Notes under the pieces: model-generated
Databases searched by the model: none
What the model saw: the letters and a program-made list of their open reading frames with translations, nothing else
What the model was told of the DNA's origin: nothing
Source: Bacillota bacterium
GTDB lineage: Bacteria; Bacillota; Clostridia; DSM-8532
Length of the DNA: 13,939 bases
Reading direction: 5' to 3'
NCBI GenBank assembly: GCA_023410885.1
Contig: JAEYPI010000089.1
Location: 1 to 13,939 of the forward strand
Shown here: positions 1 to 7,025 of the stretch, piece by piece
Numbering within the stretch: position 1 is the stretch's first letter
Layout of the letters: each line of letters opens with the position of its first letter
Program-made: the position numbers and the translations under genes

Positions 1-8
1 CCTCTCTT
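1..8 (-). promoter_or_regulatory. Putative ribosome binding site for a gene beyond the left edge
   Basis: Read on the minus strand, these bases are AAGAGAGG, a fair Shine-Dalgarno sequence lying 15 bases after the stop of the ABC permease gene. The next gene of the minus-strand operon therefore probably starts just outside the window. In LplB-type operons that gene is usually the second permease (LplC/YtcP type), but nothing of it is visible here. Confidence 0.4.
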
Positions 9-23
9 ATCTTGTTAAAATTC

Positions 24-974
24 TTAGAACATGGAAATCTCATTATCTGACATCTTTTTTGTTATCCAGTTTGTTCCCAAAATCATAACAACACTGAAAA
101 GAGATGTGATGAGACCTACTGCTGCCGCATAGCTATAATCGTTTCCCAATAAGCCTCGCTTATAAATAAATGTTTGAATGACCTCGGATACATTTATATT
201 GAGATCATTTTGCATGAGAAGAATTTCCTGCCAGCACAAATTCAGGATTTTTCCTACTTTAAGAATTAGCATGATAGCGGCAGTAGGCAAGATGGATTTG
301 ACGGTAATATGCCATAATCTTGACAATCTGCCGGCACCGTCAATATATGCAGCCTCATAAAGCTCAGGATCAATACCGGAAATAGCTCCAATGAATACAA
401 TTGCATCAAAACCAGTATATCGCCAAATGGCCAGAACGAAGTAAATAAACCTGAACCATTTTGGGTCCTGCATGAAAAATATAGGTTCACCATTATTAAA
501 GATCTTTACCACACCATTAATAACACCGTCGGTCGGGCTGAACATGGTCATAACCAGGCTGACTGCTATAACGGTAGAAACAAAGTAAGGCATATAGGTA
601 ATCGTCTGCATTCCGCGTTTTAAGCCGTTGCTTCTGAGTTCGTTAAGAATCAGGGCTAAAATAATGGGAAGTGGGTAGCCGATAATCAATGTCATAAAAC
701 TGATGATAAGCGTATTTTTCGTTACAAGCAAAAATTGACTTGATTGAAAAAATTGAATAAACCATTTAAAACCTGCCCAGGAAGCCTCAGACATGGGATA
801 GGCAATGTTATAATTTTTAAAGGCGATTTGCAGGCCAGCCATCGGCAGGTAGTTAAAAATAAGGAGACTTAATAATGCAGGTAAAAGCATAAGATAGGCT
901 ATTCTGTCATTCCATATGTGTTTTGAGTAAAAAGCGAGTCTGGATTTTGTTCCAAGGGTGGAAGTGCTTTTCAT
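24..974 (-). CDS. LplB-type carbohydrate ABC transporter permease
   Basis: This is an inner-membrane permease subunit of a binding-protein-dependent sugar importer (BPD_transp_1, LplB/YtcP group). It has about six hydrophobic segments. The EAA loop that docks on the ATPase is clear, with EAAYIDGAGRLSRLWHI at about residues 216-232 when numbered from the upstream ATG. I chose the ATG at 974 (316 aa) because AAAGGGAG lies 10 bases upstream. An in-frame ATG at 1001 (325 aa) overlaps the lacI stop as ATGA but has no ribosome site. No ATPase gene is visible; such importers commonly use a shared MsmX-type ATPase encoded elsewhere. The gene follows the LacI-type regulator in the same operon, so it is probably induced by the regulator's ligand. 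The family call is firm; the substrate (probably an oligosaccharide or glycoside) is inference. Confidence 0.93.
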   Translation of the reverse strand: MKSTSTLGTKSRLAFYSKHIWNDRIAYLMLLPALLSLLIFNYLPMAGLQIAFKNYNIAYPMSEASWAGFKWFIQFFQSSQFLLVTKNTLIISFMTLIIGYPLPIILALILNELRSNGLKRGMQTITYMPYFVSTVIAVSLVMTMFSPTDGVINGVVKIFNNGEPIFFMQDPKWFRFIYFVLAIWRYTGFDAIVFIGAISGIDPELYEAAYIDGAGRLSRLWHITVKSILPTAAIMLILKVGKILNLCWQEILLMQNDLNINVSEVIQTFIYKRGLLGNDYSYAAAVGLITSLFSVVMILGTNWITKKMSDNEISMF

Positions 975-997
975 AGTTTGATATCTCCCTTTGTCAA

Positions 998-1993
998 TCA
1001 TTCTTTGGGCGGCGCTAAGGTGTCTCTCGCAATCAGCTCTGTTTGGATTGTGATATTTTGGACTACAGTGAATTGGGGATTGTTTATTTTGTTAAATAGA
1101 GTATTAAGGGCTATCTGTACCTGCTCCTCAATATGGCACCCAATACTTGAGAGTCGATCCTTAAGGTATAGTGAAGAAGCGGTATTGTCAATCCCTACAA
1201 GAGAGATGTCCTCCGGGATACGTATGTTTTTTTCGTAGAGGGCTCTGGCTATACCAACAGCTATATCGTCATAGGATGCAAAAAGAGCTGTTGGCAGATT
1301 GTTTTCGCTGATTAGCTGATTCATGCATTCGTAGCCGGCGTACTCAAACCTGTGTGGACTGACCTTGATAAGGGATTCATCAATTTCACAGCCATGGTAT
1401 TTCATGGCTTCCTTGAAATAATTTAATCTGCTATAGGTATTTTTTTCTCCGATATATCCTATTTTTTTATGGCCTAGGAATTTAAGGCGTTCTATGGTTT
1501 GAAAAATACCTTGGCGGTCATTCACCTTGATGGTATCTACCGAAGAAAATTCTAAGTTCGTCTGAGAGATTACAACAACAGGAGTGCCGCGTTTTGGCAT
1601 GGAGTCGATTTGATTAAAGGGTGTGATACAGACAATGCCATCAACATCGTCAGATTCCATAAAGTATTCCAGAAGCTTTCTCTCTATGTCCATATCGAAT
1701 CTGCTGCACCCCATGACCAGTGTTCCGTTTTTAGCCCGGAGTTGTTTATCGAAGCAATCCAAAAGATGTGTGAAGTAGCTGCTGGTCATATCAGGGTAAA
1801 TAATTGCTAGTATAGGCTGTTCATTGGCTTCTCTCCGTTTGCGGCCTTTTGGTGCAATATACCCATGTGAAGCAGCGATTTCCTGTATTCTTTTGCGTGA
1901 TTCATCACCAATATCATGAGCGCCATTCAAGGCTTTAGATACTGTTGATATTGAGACGCCTGCTATTTGAGATATTTCTTTTAAGGTAATCAT
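998..1993 (-). CDS. LacI-family transcriptional regulator
   Basis: This is a DNA-binding repressor of 331 aa, a normal length for LacI/GalR proteins. The N-terminal helix-turn-helix is typical, with LKEISQIAGVSISTVSKALN at about residues 4-23. A periplasmic-binding-protein-like ligand domain follows from about residue 61 to 325. The linker is unusual: after Tyr45 the family normally shows a hinge helix of the type PN..A..L, but here the stretch is the strongly basic KGRKRRE (49-55), with Arg54 where LacI has its minor-groove leucine. Upstream of the ATG there is GAAGGGA, rather far away (about 14 bases). The gene has its own consensus promoter at 2059-2087 and ends with a 4-base overlap with an alternative permease start. 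It probably regulates itself, the permease operon and the divergent glycosidase operon. The ligand is unknown. Confidence 0.95.
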   Translation of the reverse strand: MITLKEISQIAGVSISTVSKALNGAHDIGDESRKRIQEIAASHGYIAPKGRKRREANEQPILAIIYPDMTSSYFTHLLDCFDKQLRAKNGTLVMGCSRFDMDIERKLLEYFMESDDVDGIVCITPFNQIDSMPKRGTPVVVISQTNLEFSSVDTIKVNDRQGIFQTIERLKFLGHKKIGYIGEKNTYSRLNYFKEAMKYHGCEIDESLIKVSPHRFEYAGYECMNQLISENNLPTALFASYDDIAVGIARALYEKNIRIPEDISLVGIDNTASSLYLKDRLSSIGCHIEEQVQIALNTLFNKINNPQFTVVQNITIQTELIARDTLAPPKE

Positions 1994-2058
1994 TTTCTGC
2001 TACTCATTCCCTTCATTCTTCGGAACTGTTTCGCATTATTTTTGGTATCTTTACCCGA

Positions 2059-2087
2059 ATTATAGCAGGCTATTTTCGATGTGTCAA
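2059..2087 (-). promoter_or_regulatory. Perfect-consensus sigma-A promoter for the lacI-permease operon
   Basis: On the minus strand, TTGACA (2087-2082) is followed by a 17-base spacer and TATAAT (2064-2059), with a TG one base before the -10 (extended -10). Transcription would begin near 2052, leaving a leader of about 60 bases before the lacI ATG. Both hexamers match consensus, so the promoter should be strong unless repressed. The inverted repeat at 2087-2114 abuts its -35. Confidence 0.85.
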
Positions 2088-2114
2088 CTAAAAATTACTA
2101 AAATAATTTTTAGT
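2087..2114. promoter_or_regulatory. Candidate regulator operator: 11-bp perfect inverted repeat
   Basis: The arms ACTAAAAATTA (2087-2097) and TAATTTTTAGT (2104-2114) are perfect reverse complements around the 6-base spacer CTAAAA. The repeat touches the last base of the minus-strand -35 and lies about 80-105 bases upstream of the plus-strand promoter. It is a plausible binding site for the divergently placed LacI-type protein, although it lacks the central CG usual for this family. One arm recurs at 2264-2274. Confidence 0.55.
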
Positions 2115-2192
2115 AAAATATGAGTTTTAGATAGCGGAAAGGTTAATTTAGTTTTTTATATTAGCAATATTGTCTAAATTATTTAATTATTC

Positions 2193-2222
2193 TTGACTGA
2201 TTACCATAAAACGGTGTATCTT
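2193..2222 (+). promoter_or_regulatory. Probable sigma-A promoter for the glycosidase operon
   Basis: TTGACT (2193-2198) and TATCTT (2217-2222) are 18 bases apart. Transcription would start near 2229, giving a leader of about 110 bases that contains the tandem palindromes at 2236-2255, a half-site at 2264-2274 and a hairpin at 2290-2316. The match is good but less perfect than the divergent promoter. Confidence 0.55.
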
Positions 2223-2235
2223 AGTATTAGCTACT

Positions 2236-2255
2236 TTTTCGAAAATTTTCGAAAA
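2236..2255. promoter_or_regulatory. Two tandem CG-centred palindromes, candidate operator
   Basis: TTTTCGAAAA occurs twice head to tail (2236-2245 and 2246-2255), each a perfect 10-bp palindrome, one helical turn apart. They lie just downstream of the inferred plus-strand transcription start. A CG-centred palindrome is the usual shape of a LacI-family operator, so a repressor bound here could block initiation or early elongation. A partial copy, TTTTCGAT, lies at 2073-2080 inside the spacer of the minus-strand promoter. Confidence 0.5.
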
Positions 2256-2263
2256 TGAAAAGA

Positions 2264-2274
2264 TAATTTTTAGT
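2264..2274. repeat. Third copy of the operator half-site
   Basis: TAATTTTTAGT is identical to the right arm of the inverted repeat at 2087-2114. It is centred about 170 bp from that site, on the far side of the plus-strand promoter, an arrangement that would permit looping by a tetrameric or paired regulator. The sequence is AT-rich, so chance recurrence cannot be excluded. Confidence 0.35.
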
Positions 2275-2289
2275 CATTCTGCAAGAATT

Positions 2290-2316
2290 AGTTAGCTTTT
2301 TGGTATCCAGCTAACT
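2290..2316 (+). promoter_or_regulatory. Leader hairpin upstream of the glycosidase gene
   Basis: AGTTAGCT (2290-2297) and AGCTAACT (2309-2316) are perfect complements around an 11-base loop. The hairpin ends ten bases before the GGGGGA ribosome site at 2327-2332. It could stabilise the message or affect translation. There is no U-run, so it is not a terminator, and it does not resemble a riboswitch I know. Confidence 0.4.
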
Positions 2317-2338
2317 CAATACAAATGGGGGATCTCAT

Positions 2339-3712
2339 ATGAATAAAGTATGTCTTCAGTTCAATCAGACAATGGGGCCTTTAAAGAATATGCAAGGTGT
2401 CAATTGTGGACCGGTCTCGTACAGTGGGCTTCTCGATATCAGTGATTTGTTTAAAGCCATTTCGGTACCGTTGATCCGTTTACATGATACCAATTGGCCT
2501 CACCCAAGGGAAGTTGATTATTATACTATTTTCCCGGATTTTGAAAAAGATCCATCAGACCCTGAAAATTATCATTTTGAGACAACCGATCAATACGTGA
2601 AGGAATGTATTGCGACTGGAGCTAATATAGTTTTTCGCTTAGGTGTCAGTATTGAGCATGCTAATCAGAAATTTTATGTTAAGCCACCAAAGGACTTTAA
2701 TAAATTTGCAGATATCTGCCTGGGAATTGTACGTCATTACACAGAAGGCTGGGCGGACGGATGGAATTGTAAAGAAATATCCTATTGGGAGATATGGAAC
2801 GAGCCGGATTTAAAAGTTGGCTTTGGACGGACGCACCTTCCTTCTCCGACTTGGATGGGTACACCCGAAGAATATTTCAAATTATATGAAATTGTTTCAA
2901 AAAAGCTGAAGAAGTATAATTCTAGTTTACAAATAGGCGGGCCTGCCATTGCCTATGTGGATACAGAGTTTTTCGACGATTTTCTGAATTATGTGGAAGC
3001 CCATCAGCTACCTATGGATTTTTTCTCATGGCTTTGCTATACTTCGGATGTTCTGAAAGTCAGGAAGCAAGCCAATAAAGTCAGAGATCGCCTTGATAAA
3101 ATGGGCTATACGCACACAGAGAGCCACTTAAATGAATGGAGCTATGTTCCGCCTGGAACGAGCTTTGGGAAAATGTTCGCACCGGGTATGGATGGCGAAT
3201 ACAGAACAAAAATGCACCAACAGCTTCAAGGTGAGCAGGGCGCAGCCTATTCTGCTGCATTTATGACTCTTTTGCAGAAGGAACCCGTTGATAAGACAAT
3301 GTTTTTCTGTGCATCCACTCTCAATACCCTGAGTTTGTTTAATATGTACGGACAGCCCCAGGCGGTCTATTACCCCTTTTATTATATGGCACAGCTTTGC
3401 AAGCTGGGGAACTTGACAGACATTCAGATACCCGAGGAGGGAAAGGGGCTGTTTTATCTGAGCGCTTGTAACCCGGCTACCTGCAACTATGGTATTCTTG
3501 TTACAAATTATGGTGGAAGGGCTGAAACCATTTGTTTTGAAACAGATCTGCCAGCAGATATTTCAGGAACTATGACCGTTTATTGTACCGACAAGGAGAA
3601 TGTCTGCTCACAAGCATCAATGCATGCTTCAAAAACAATAGAGCTTCAGATTAAAGAGTTTAGTGTGGCTTATATCGAGATTGTGGCGGAGGATCTTATT
3701 TCCCACATTTGA
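2339..3712 (+). CDS. GH39-like (clan GH-A) glycoside hydrolase, cytosolic
   Basis: This 457-aa protein most resembles the GH39 beta-xylosidase/alpha-L-iduronidase group. The barrel starts with a strand ending in VPLIRLHD (43-50). The acid/base motif is YWEIWNEPD (149-157) with Glu155 as the likely acid/base. Glu266 in ESHLNEWSY (261-269) is the likely nucleophile. The last 90 or so residues look like the small beta-sandwich that follows the barrel in these enzymes. There is no signal peptide, so it should act on an imported substrate. GGGGGA lies 6 bases before the ATG. It heads a plus-strand operon with an organophosphate-type transporter and two phosphoesterases, which suggests a phosphorylated glycoside or its dephosphorylated product as substrate (inference). 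Clan and catalytic residues are confident; exact family and sugar specificity are not. Confidence 0.85.
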   Translation: MNKVCLQFNQTMGPLKNMQGVNCGPVSYSGLLDISDLFKAISVPLIRLHDTNWPHPREVDYYTIFPDFEKDPSDPENYHFETTDQYVKECIATGANIVFRLGVSIEHANQKFYVKPPKDFNKFADICLGIVRHYTEGWADGWNCKEISYWEIWNEPDLKVGFGRTHLPSPTWMGTPEEYFKLYEIVSKKLKKYNSSLQIGGPAIAYVDTEFFDDFLNYVEAHQLPMDFFSWLCYTSDVLKVRKQANKVRDRLDKMGYTHTESHLNEWSYVPPGTSFGKMFAPGMDGEYRTKMHQQLQGEQGAAYSAAFMTLLQKEPVDKTMFFCASTLNTLSLFNMYGQPQAVYYPFYYMAQLCKLGNLTDIQIPEEGKGLFYLSACNPATCNYGILVTNYGGRAETICFETDLPADISGTMTVYCTDKENVCSQASMHASKTIELQIKEFSVAYIEIVAEDLISHI

Positions 3713-3747
3713 TCCATTTTGGAGTCTGAATAATACATTATCGCAAG

Positions 3748-3778
3748 AAGAAGGCTGCATGGCGAGTGTGGCCTTCTT
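3748..3778 (+). promoter_or_regulatory. Intercistronic hairpin between glycosidase and transporter genes
   Basis: AAGAAGGC (3748-3755) pairs with GCCTTCTT (3771-3778). Two G-U pairs and one C-G pair extend the stem inward, leaving a 9-base loop. Only three T's follow, so it is at best a weak terminator. It may act as an attenuator or an RNA-stability element that lowers expression of the downstream genes relative to the glycosidase. Confidence 0.45.
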
Positions 3779-3816
3779 TGAGGCAATTGCTTATTTTAAG
3801 TGGGGGTATAATCCAT

Positions 3817-5061
3817 ATGGTCAAGTCAACGGCATTTAAGAGGATGCAATGGAGGATGTTTATATTATGCTGGTTAGCCTATGCCATTGCATACTTTGGC
3901 AGAGTAAATCTATCCATGGCCCTTTCGGAATTACAATCTTTTTTGAATATTAATAAAGCCCAGATTGGTATACTGGGAAGCCTGTTCTTTTGGATATATG
4001 GTGTAGGACAACTGGTAAACGGCAACCTGGCCGATAAGTTTTCCAGCAGAGTATTTGTCTTTATCGGTCTTTTTGTTTCAGCCGTAATGAATCTGCTTTT
4101 TGGTTTCTCACAGAGCTTAATTGCTATGTGTATTTTATGGTCGGTGAACGGATTTGCTCAATCAATGCTTTGGGGGTCCATAACAAAGACGGTATCAGGC
4201 TGGGCCAGGCCTGAAAAGAGAAGCTCGGCAGCAGTAGGTATTTCCACCTCAATGGTAGGAGGGTTTATCCTCGCGTGGGGGGTATCGGGGCAAATTTTAA
4301 AGAGCCAGATATGGAACTGGGTATTTTGGACACCCGGTATTGTCATCATGATCTATTCTTTTGTCTGGCTCTTCTTTATCAAAAGTAAGCCTGAGGATGC
4401 GGGCGTGGCAGTAGAGGTGCCTTTAGAGCCGTCCCGACCGAGTGATTCGGAGCCGGTGATCAAAACCTCTATGATAAAGCTCTTTAAAAAGAGCGGATTG
4501 GGCTTTATTGCCGTTGCCTGCCTGGCGCAAGGCATGGTTAAGGATAGCATCAGCCTCTGGGCACCTACCTTTTTTATGGAAACCCATCATCTGGATATTA
4601 CAGGGACACTGATTTTCATTCTAGCTATTCCCCTGATGAATCTGGTTGGTATGCTGCTTGCAGGCGTACTCAACAAAGTATTCAGATACCGTGAAAAATT
4701 AACAGCAATGATTTTTTTTCTCTCAGGACTTGTTATGGCAGCAGGTCTTATTACACTGGGAACAAAGCATTTATTCCTTGGGGTTCTTTTCCTAGGCTTG
4801 CTGTCTGCATGTATGTACGGATCTAACACTATCCTGTTGGGGGTCATCCCTATGGGGTTTGCAAAGGAAAACAAGGTGGCAACGGTAGCCGGAGGGCTGG
4901 ATTTTACCTCTTATTTGGGTGCAGGCTTTGCGGCCTCTATTACTGGCATAATAGTAGAAGCTTTTGGTTGGAACGGTGTATTATGCTTCTGGGGCATTAT
5001 GTTGATTATAGGTGTAACTACTTTATATTTAGGTCAGGTATATCAAAAAAAGCATCAGTAA
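3817..5061 (+). CDS. MFS transporter, organophosphate:phosphate antiporter (OPA, GlpT/UhpT-like) family
   Basis: This is a 12-segment inner-membrane transporter of 414 aa. The N-terminal half matches the OPA pattern: AIAYFGRVNLSMAL (23-36), where Arg29 aligns with the phosphate-binding Arg45 of GlpT, then GSLFFWIYGVGQLVNGNLAD (54-73). In segment 7 the second phosphate-binding arginine of GlpT (Arg269, six residues before Trp) aligns with Lys242 in VKDSISLWAPTFF (241-253). I align by eye. OPA members exchange sugar phosphates or glycerol phosphate for phosphate. I start at ATG 3817, 10 bases after GGGGG. A GTG at 3766 would add 17 residues but lies inside the hairpin at 3748-3778 with no ribosome site. 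The SD of the next gene overlaps this gene's stop codon, so the two are translationally close. The substrate is probably an anionic phosphate ester; relatives carrying other anions are a possible alternative. Confidence 0.88.
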   Translation: MVKSTAFKRMQWRMFILCWLAYAIAYFGRVNLSMALSELQSFLNINKAQIGILGSLFFWIYGVGQLVNGNLADKFSSRVFVFIGLFVSAVMNLLFGFSQSLIAMCILWSVNGFAQSMLWGSITKTVSGWARPEKRSSAAVGISTSMVGGFILAWGVSGQILKSQIWNWVFWTPGIVIMIYSFVWLFFIKSKPEDAGVAVEVPLEPSRPSDSEPVIKTSMIKLFKKSGLGFIAVACLAQGMVKDSISLWAPTFFMETHHLDITGTLIFILAIPLMNLVGMLLAGVLNKVFRYREKLTAMIFFLSGLVMAAGLITLGTKHLFLGVLFLGLLSACMYGSNTILLGVIPMGFAKENKVATVAGGLDFTSYLGAGFAASITGIIVEAFGWNGVLCFWGIMLIIGVTTLYLGQVYQKKHQ

Positions 5062-5075
5062 GGAGGACGTAAAAA

Positions 5076-5984
5076 ATGTTTATCAATCCCTATCAAAATG
5101 TTCAGGGTGAGTGCCAGAGAAGCAGCTTCCATACCCATGCGGGTACTGGCCCCAATACATGCGGAGCTTATGAAATAGACGAAGTGCTGGCGGTTTACAA
5201 AAAGCTAAATTATGGTTCCATTTGTATTTCAAATCATAATCTGTACACTGATCCGGCCCCGTATAGCCATCATGGTATTTGCTTATTGAAGGGGTATGAA
5301 TACACAAAGGATATTCATATGGTATGTGCCAATACCGACAAAGTGTGTATGGAATCCGATCAGGAAGCCATTGATTCCTGCAATGCCGATGACGGATTTG
5401 TAATACTGTGTCATCCGAACTGGCAAAGAGAATGGTATATTGCCAAAGAGACTGTCGATAAGCTTCATGGCTTTGCAGGAATTGAGATTTATAACGGAAG
5501 TATTGATTGCGGTGCTATCCGTGAGAAGAGCAACGGACGCTGCAATGCATCCAATATGTTTGATTACCTATTAAGTAAGGGTAGACTGGTGTGGTGTTTC
5601 GGTAACGATGATTTTCATCGGTGGTGGATGATGGCTGTTACTTGGAATATGGTTTTTGCGGACAGGAATGAAAAGGATATTATAGCTTCAGTGAAAAATG
5701 GCCGCTTTTATGTTTCAACCGGATTACTACTGGAATATCTCACTTTAAATAATGACCGCATCAATATCAGTGTCAGAAATAATGAAGGCTTTAAGGATAT
5801 TTACTGGTACCGTTTTTTTGGTAAGGATGGAGTCCTATTGTCTGAGGTCAGGTCTGAAAACGCAAGCTATGAAATAAAGGGAAATGAGATGTACATACGG
5901 GTCGAAGTGATGAGTTCTTCGGGGAAAATGCTATATACTCAGCCTGTTTACGATGATACCCGATTTGTGAGAGAAATCGTTTAG
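5076..5984 (+). CDS. PHP-domain metal-dependent hydrolase (probable phosphoesterase), cytosolic
   Basis: This 302-aa protein has the full set of PHP-domain metal ligands: HTH (19-21), SNHN with His54, Glu75 in KGYEYT (72-77), His81, HP at 113-114, Glu137 in IEIYNG (136-141), and DDFH with Asp179 and His181. PHP enzymes hydrolyse phosphoesters using two or three metal ions. About 90 residues follow the domain and begin NGRFYVSTG, resembling the tail after the PHP domain of the secreted giant at 7570-12828. There is no signal peptide. AAGGAGG at 5060-5066 overlaps the stop codon of the transporter gene and lies 9 bases before the ATG. Operon position points to hydrolysis of an imported phosphate ester. 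The substrate is not readable from the sequence. Cys-rich stretches (Cys85, Cys91, Cys102) are present without an obvious motif. Confidence 0.85.
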   Translation: MFINPYQNVQGECQRSSFHTHAGTGPNTCGAYEIDEVLAVYKKLNYGSICISNHNLYTDPAPYSHHGICLLKGYEYTKDIHMVCANTDKVCMESDQEAIDSCNADDGFVILCHPNWQREWYIAKETVDKLHGFAGIEIYNGSIDCGAIREKSNGRCNASNMFDYLLSKGRLVWCFGNDDFHRWWMMAVTWNMVFADRNEKDIIASVKNGRFYVSTGLLLEYLTLNNDRINISVRNNEGFKDIYWYRFFGKDGVLLSEVRSENASYEIKGNEMYIRVEVMSSSGKMLYTQPVYDDTRFVREIV

Positions 5985-6012
5985 AAACAGTAATAGGTGA
6001 AAGGAACATGAG

Positions 6013-6825
6013 ATGATTATATTCTTTGCTGTTTTAGTTGTGCTTACTATTTTGTTTTGTTTAGCTATAAAGGCTGTTCCGAATAAGCAGGTTAATATAT
6101 ATAAACTCAGCCTGTATGATTATGCCCATCGCGGACTATACGATAATAAAAAAGTGCCCGAAAACTCATTAACCGCATTTCAAGAAGCTGTCAACCATGG
6201 CTATGGTATGGAATTGGATTTACAACTGTCAAATGACGGACAGGTCGTCGTTTTTCATGATGATACTTTAAAACGTATGTGCGGAATTGATAAAAAAGTT
6301 AATGAGTTAACATACAGTCAGCTTGAGAAATTATCCCTGTTAGAGACTAACGAGAGAATTCCGTTGTTCTCTGAGGTACTTAAGGTAGTCGACAAAAAAG
6401 CTCCCATGATCGTCGAATTGAAAAGTACCAAGCAAATCGATGAGTTGTGCCAAAAAACATGTGCGCTGCTTGAGCAGTATGGGGGAGTATATTGCGTAGA
6501 ATCCTTCAGCCCTGCCATTGTCAAATGGTTTCGTCGTAATAGACCAGAATACATAAGAGGACAGCTAAGCTGTTCCTATAAAAAAGCGGCTCATGTGAAG
6601 CTGCATAGAAAGATTATATTGAGAAATTTATTATTAAATTTCAGCGGGAAGCCTCAATTTATTGCTTATGACCATCGGGAGGACAGTCTGGGATTTTGGG
6701 TATGCCGCCATTTATACCGTCCGGTAACAGTCGCGTGGACTGTTCGGAATCAGGAGGAGTATGAAAAAGCTAAAGGCCGGTATGATTTAATAATCTTTGA
6801 AAGCTTTTACCCCAAAAATAAATAA
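6013..6825 (+). CDS. Glycerophosphodiester phosphodiesterase (GDPD) with N-terminal membrane anchor
   Basis: This 270-aa protein belongs to the GDPD/UgpQ family, which cleaves glycerophosphodiesters to glycerol-3-phosphate and an alcohol. The catalytic HRG motif is at 39-41, EN at 50-51, the metal ligands Glu67 and Asp69 in GMELDLQ (65-71), the second catalytic His in FHDDT (81-85), and ELK at 135-137. One hydrophobic segment (about residues 2-20) precedes the domain. Lysines follow the segment rather than precede it, so the positive-inside rule places the catalytic domain on the cytoplasmic side. AAAGGA lies 7 bases before the ATG, 28 bases after the PHP gene's stop. It is the last gene before a strong terminator. 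Its pairing with an OPA transporter suggests glycerophosphate chemistry, though housekeeping lipid turnover is an alternative. Confidence 0.92.
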   Translation: MIIFFAVLVVLTILFCLAIKAVPNKQVNIYKLSLYDYAHRGLYDNKKVPENSLTAFQEAVNHGYGMELDLQLSNDGQVVVFHDDTLKRMCGIDKKVNELTYSQLEKLSLLETNERIPLFSEVLKVVDKKAPMIVELKSTKQIDELCQKTCALLEQYGGVYCVESFSPAIVKWFRRNRPEYIRGQLSCSYKKAAHVKLHRKIILRNLLLNFSGKPQFIAYDHREDSLGFWVCRHLYRPVTVAWTVRNQEEYEKAKGRYDLIIFESFYPKNK

Positions 6826-6860
6826 GATGATTTAACTGTATTGGTAAAGTTTCGAAAGGT

Positions 6861-6977
6861 GTGAATCTGCTTGGTAAAAATGGAGAAGAGCTGCCAGCGG
6901 GTTACGCAAAAAAGGTCTCCCAATTAGCAAAAGGTCTCAGCGCTTTCTTCGAATGTAGATTCGTTCAGTTCGTATAA
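6861..6977 (+). other. Possible short reading frame (38 codons) after the GDPD gene; probably not a gene
   Basis: A GTG-started frame encodes a 38-residue peptide beginning VNLLGKNGEELPAGYAKK and ending at the left foot of the terminator. AAAGG sits too close to the GTG to be a good ribosome site, and no other start fits. The stretch also holds a direct repeat AAAAGGTCTC (6910-6919 and 6929-6938) and a small inverted repeat CGAAT/ATTCG (6950-6963). It may be a remnant, an untranslated tail or a small peptide. I do not recognise it. Confidence 0.15.
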
Positions 6978-7025
6978 AAAAGCAACAAGCCCGCAAAATT
7001 TATCCTGCGGGCTTGTTGCTTTTTT
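6976..7025. terminator. Strong bidirectional intrinsic terminator
   Basis: A perfect 20-bp stem is formed by 6976-6995 (A6, then GCAACAAGCCCGCA) and 7006-7025 (TGCGGGCTTGTTGC, then T6), with the 10-base loop AAATTTATCC. The A-run on one foot and T-run on the other let it end transcription both ways: the plus-strand glycosidase-GDPD operon and the convergent small gene at 7024-7173, whose stop codon overlaps the stem foot. Confidence 0.93.

Noticed and set aside
975..1001. ATG at 1001 for the ABC permease, overlapping the lacI stop as ATGA
   Set aside because: No ribosome site precedes it, whereas AAAGGGAG precedes the ATG at 974. The overlap makes it possible, so it is kept only as an alternative.
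2200..2222. Possible catabolite-repression (cre) site around TAAAACGGTGTATC
   Set aside because: Several conserved positions of the CcpA site do not match, and the similarity is no better than expected in this base composition.
3766..3816. GTG start giving the MFS transporter 17 extra residues
   Set aside because: The GTG lies inside the intercistronic hairpin, has no ribosome site, and the extra residues do not resemble an OPA N-terminus. ATG 3817 has GGGGG upstream and a normal start for the family.
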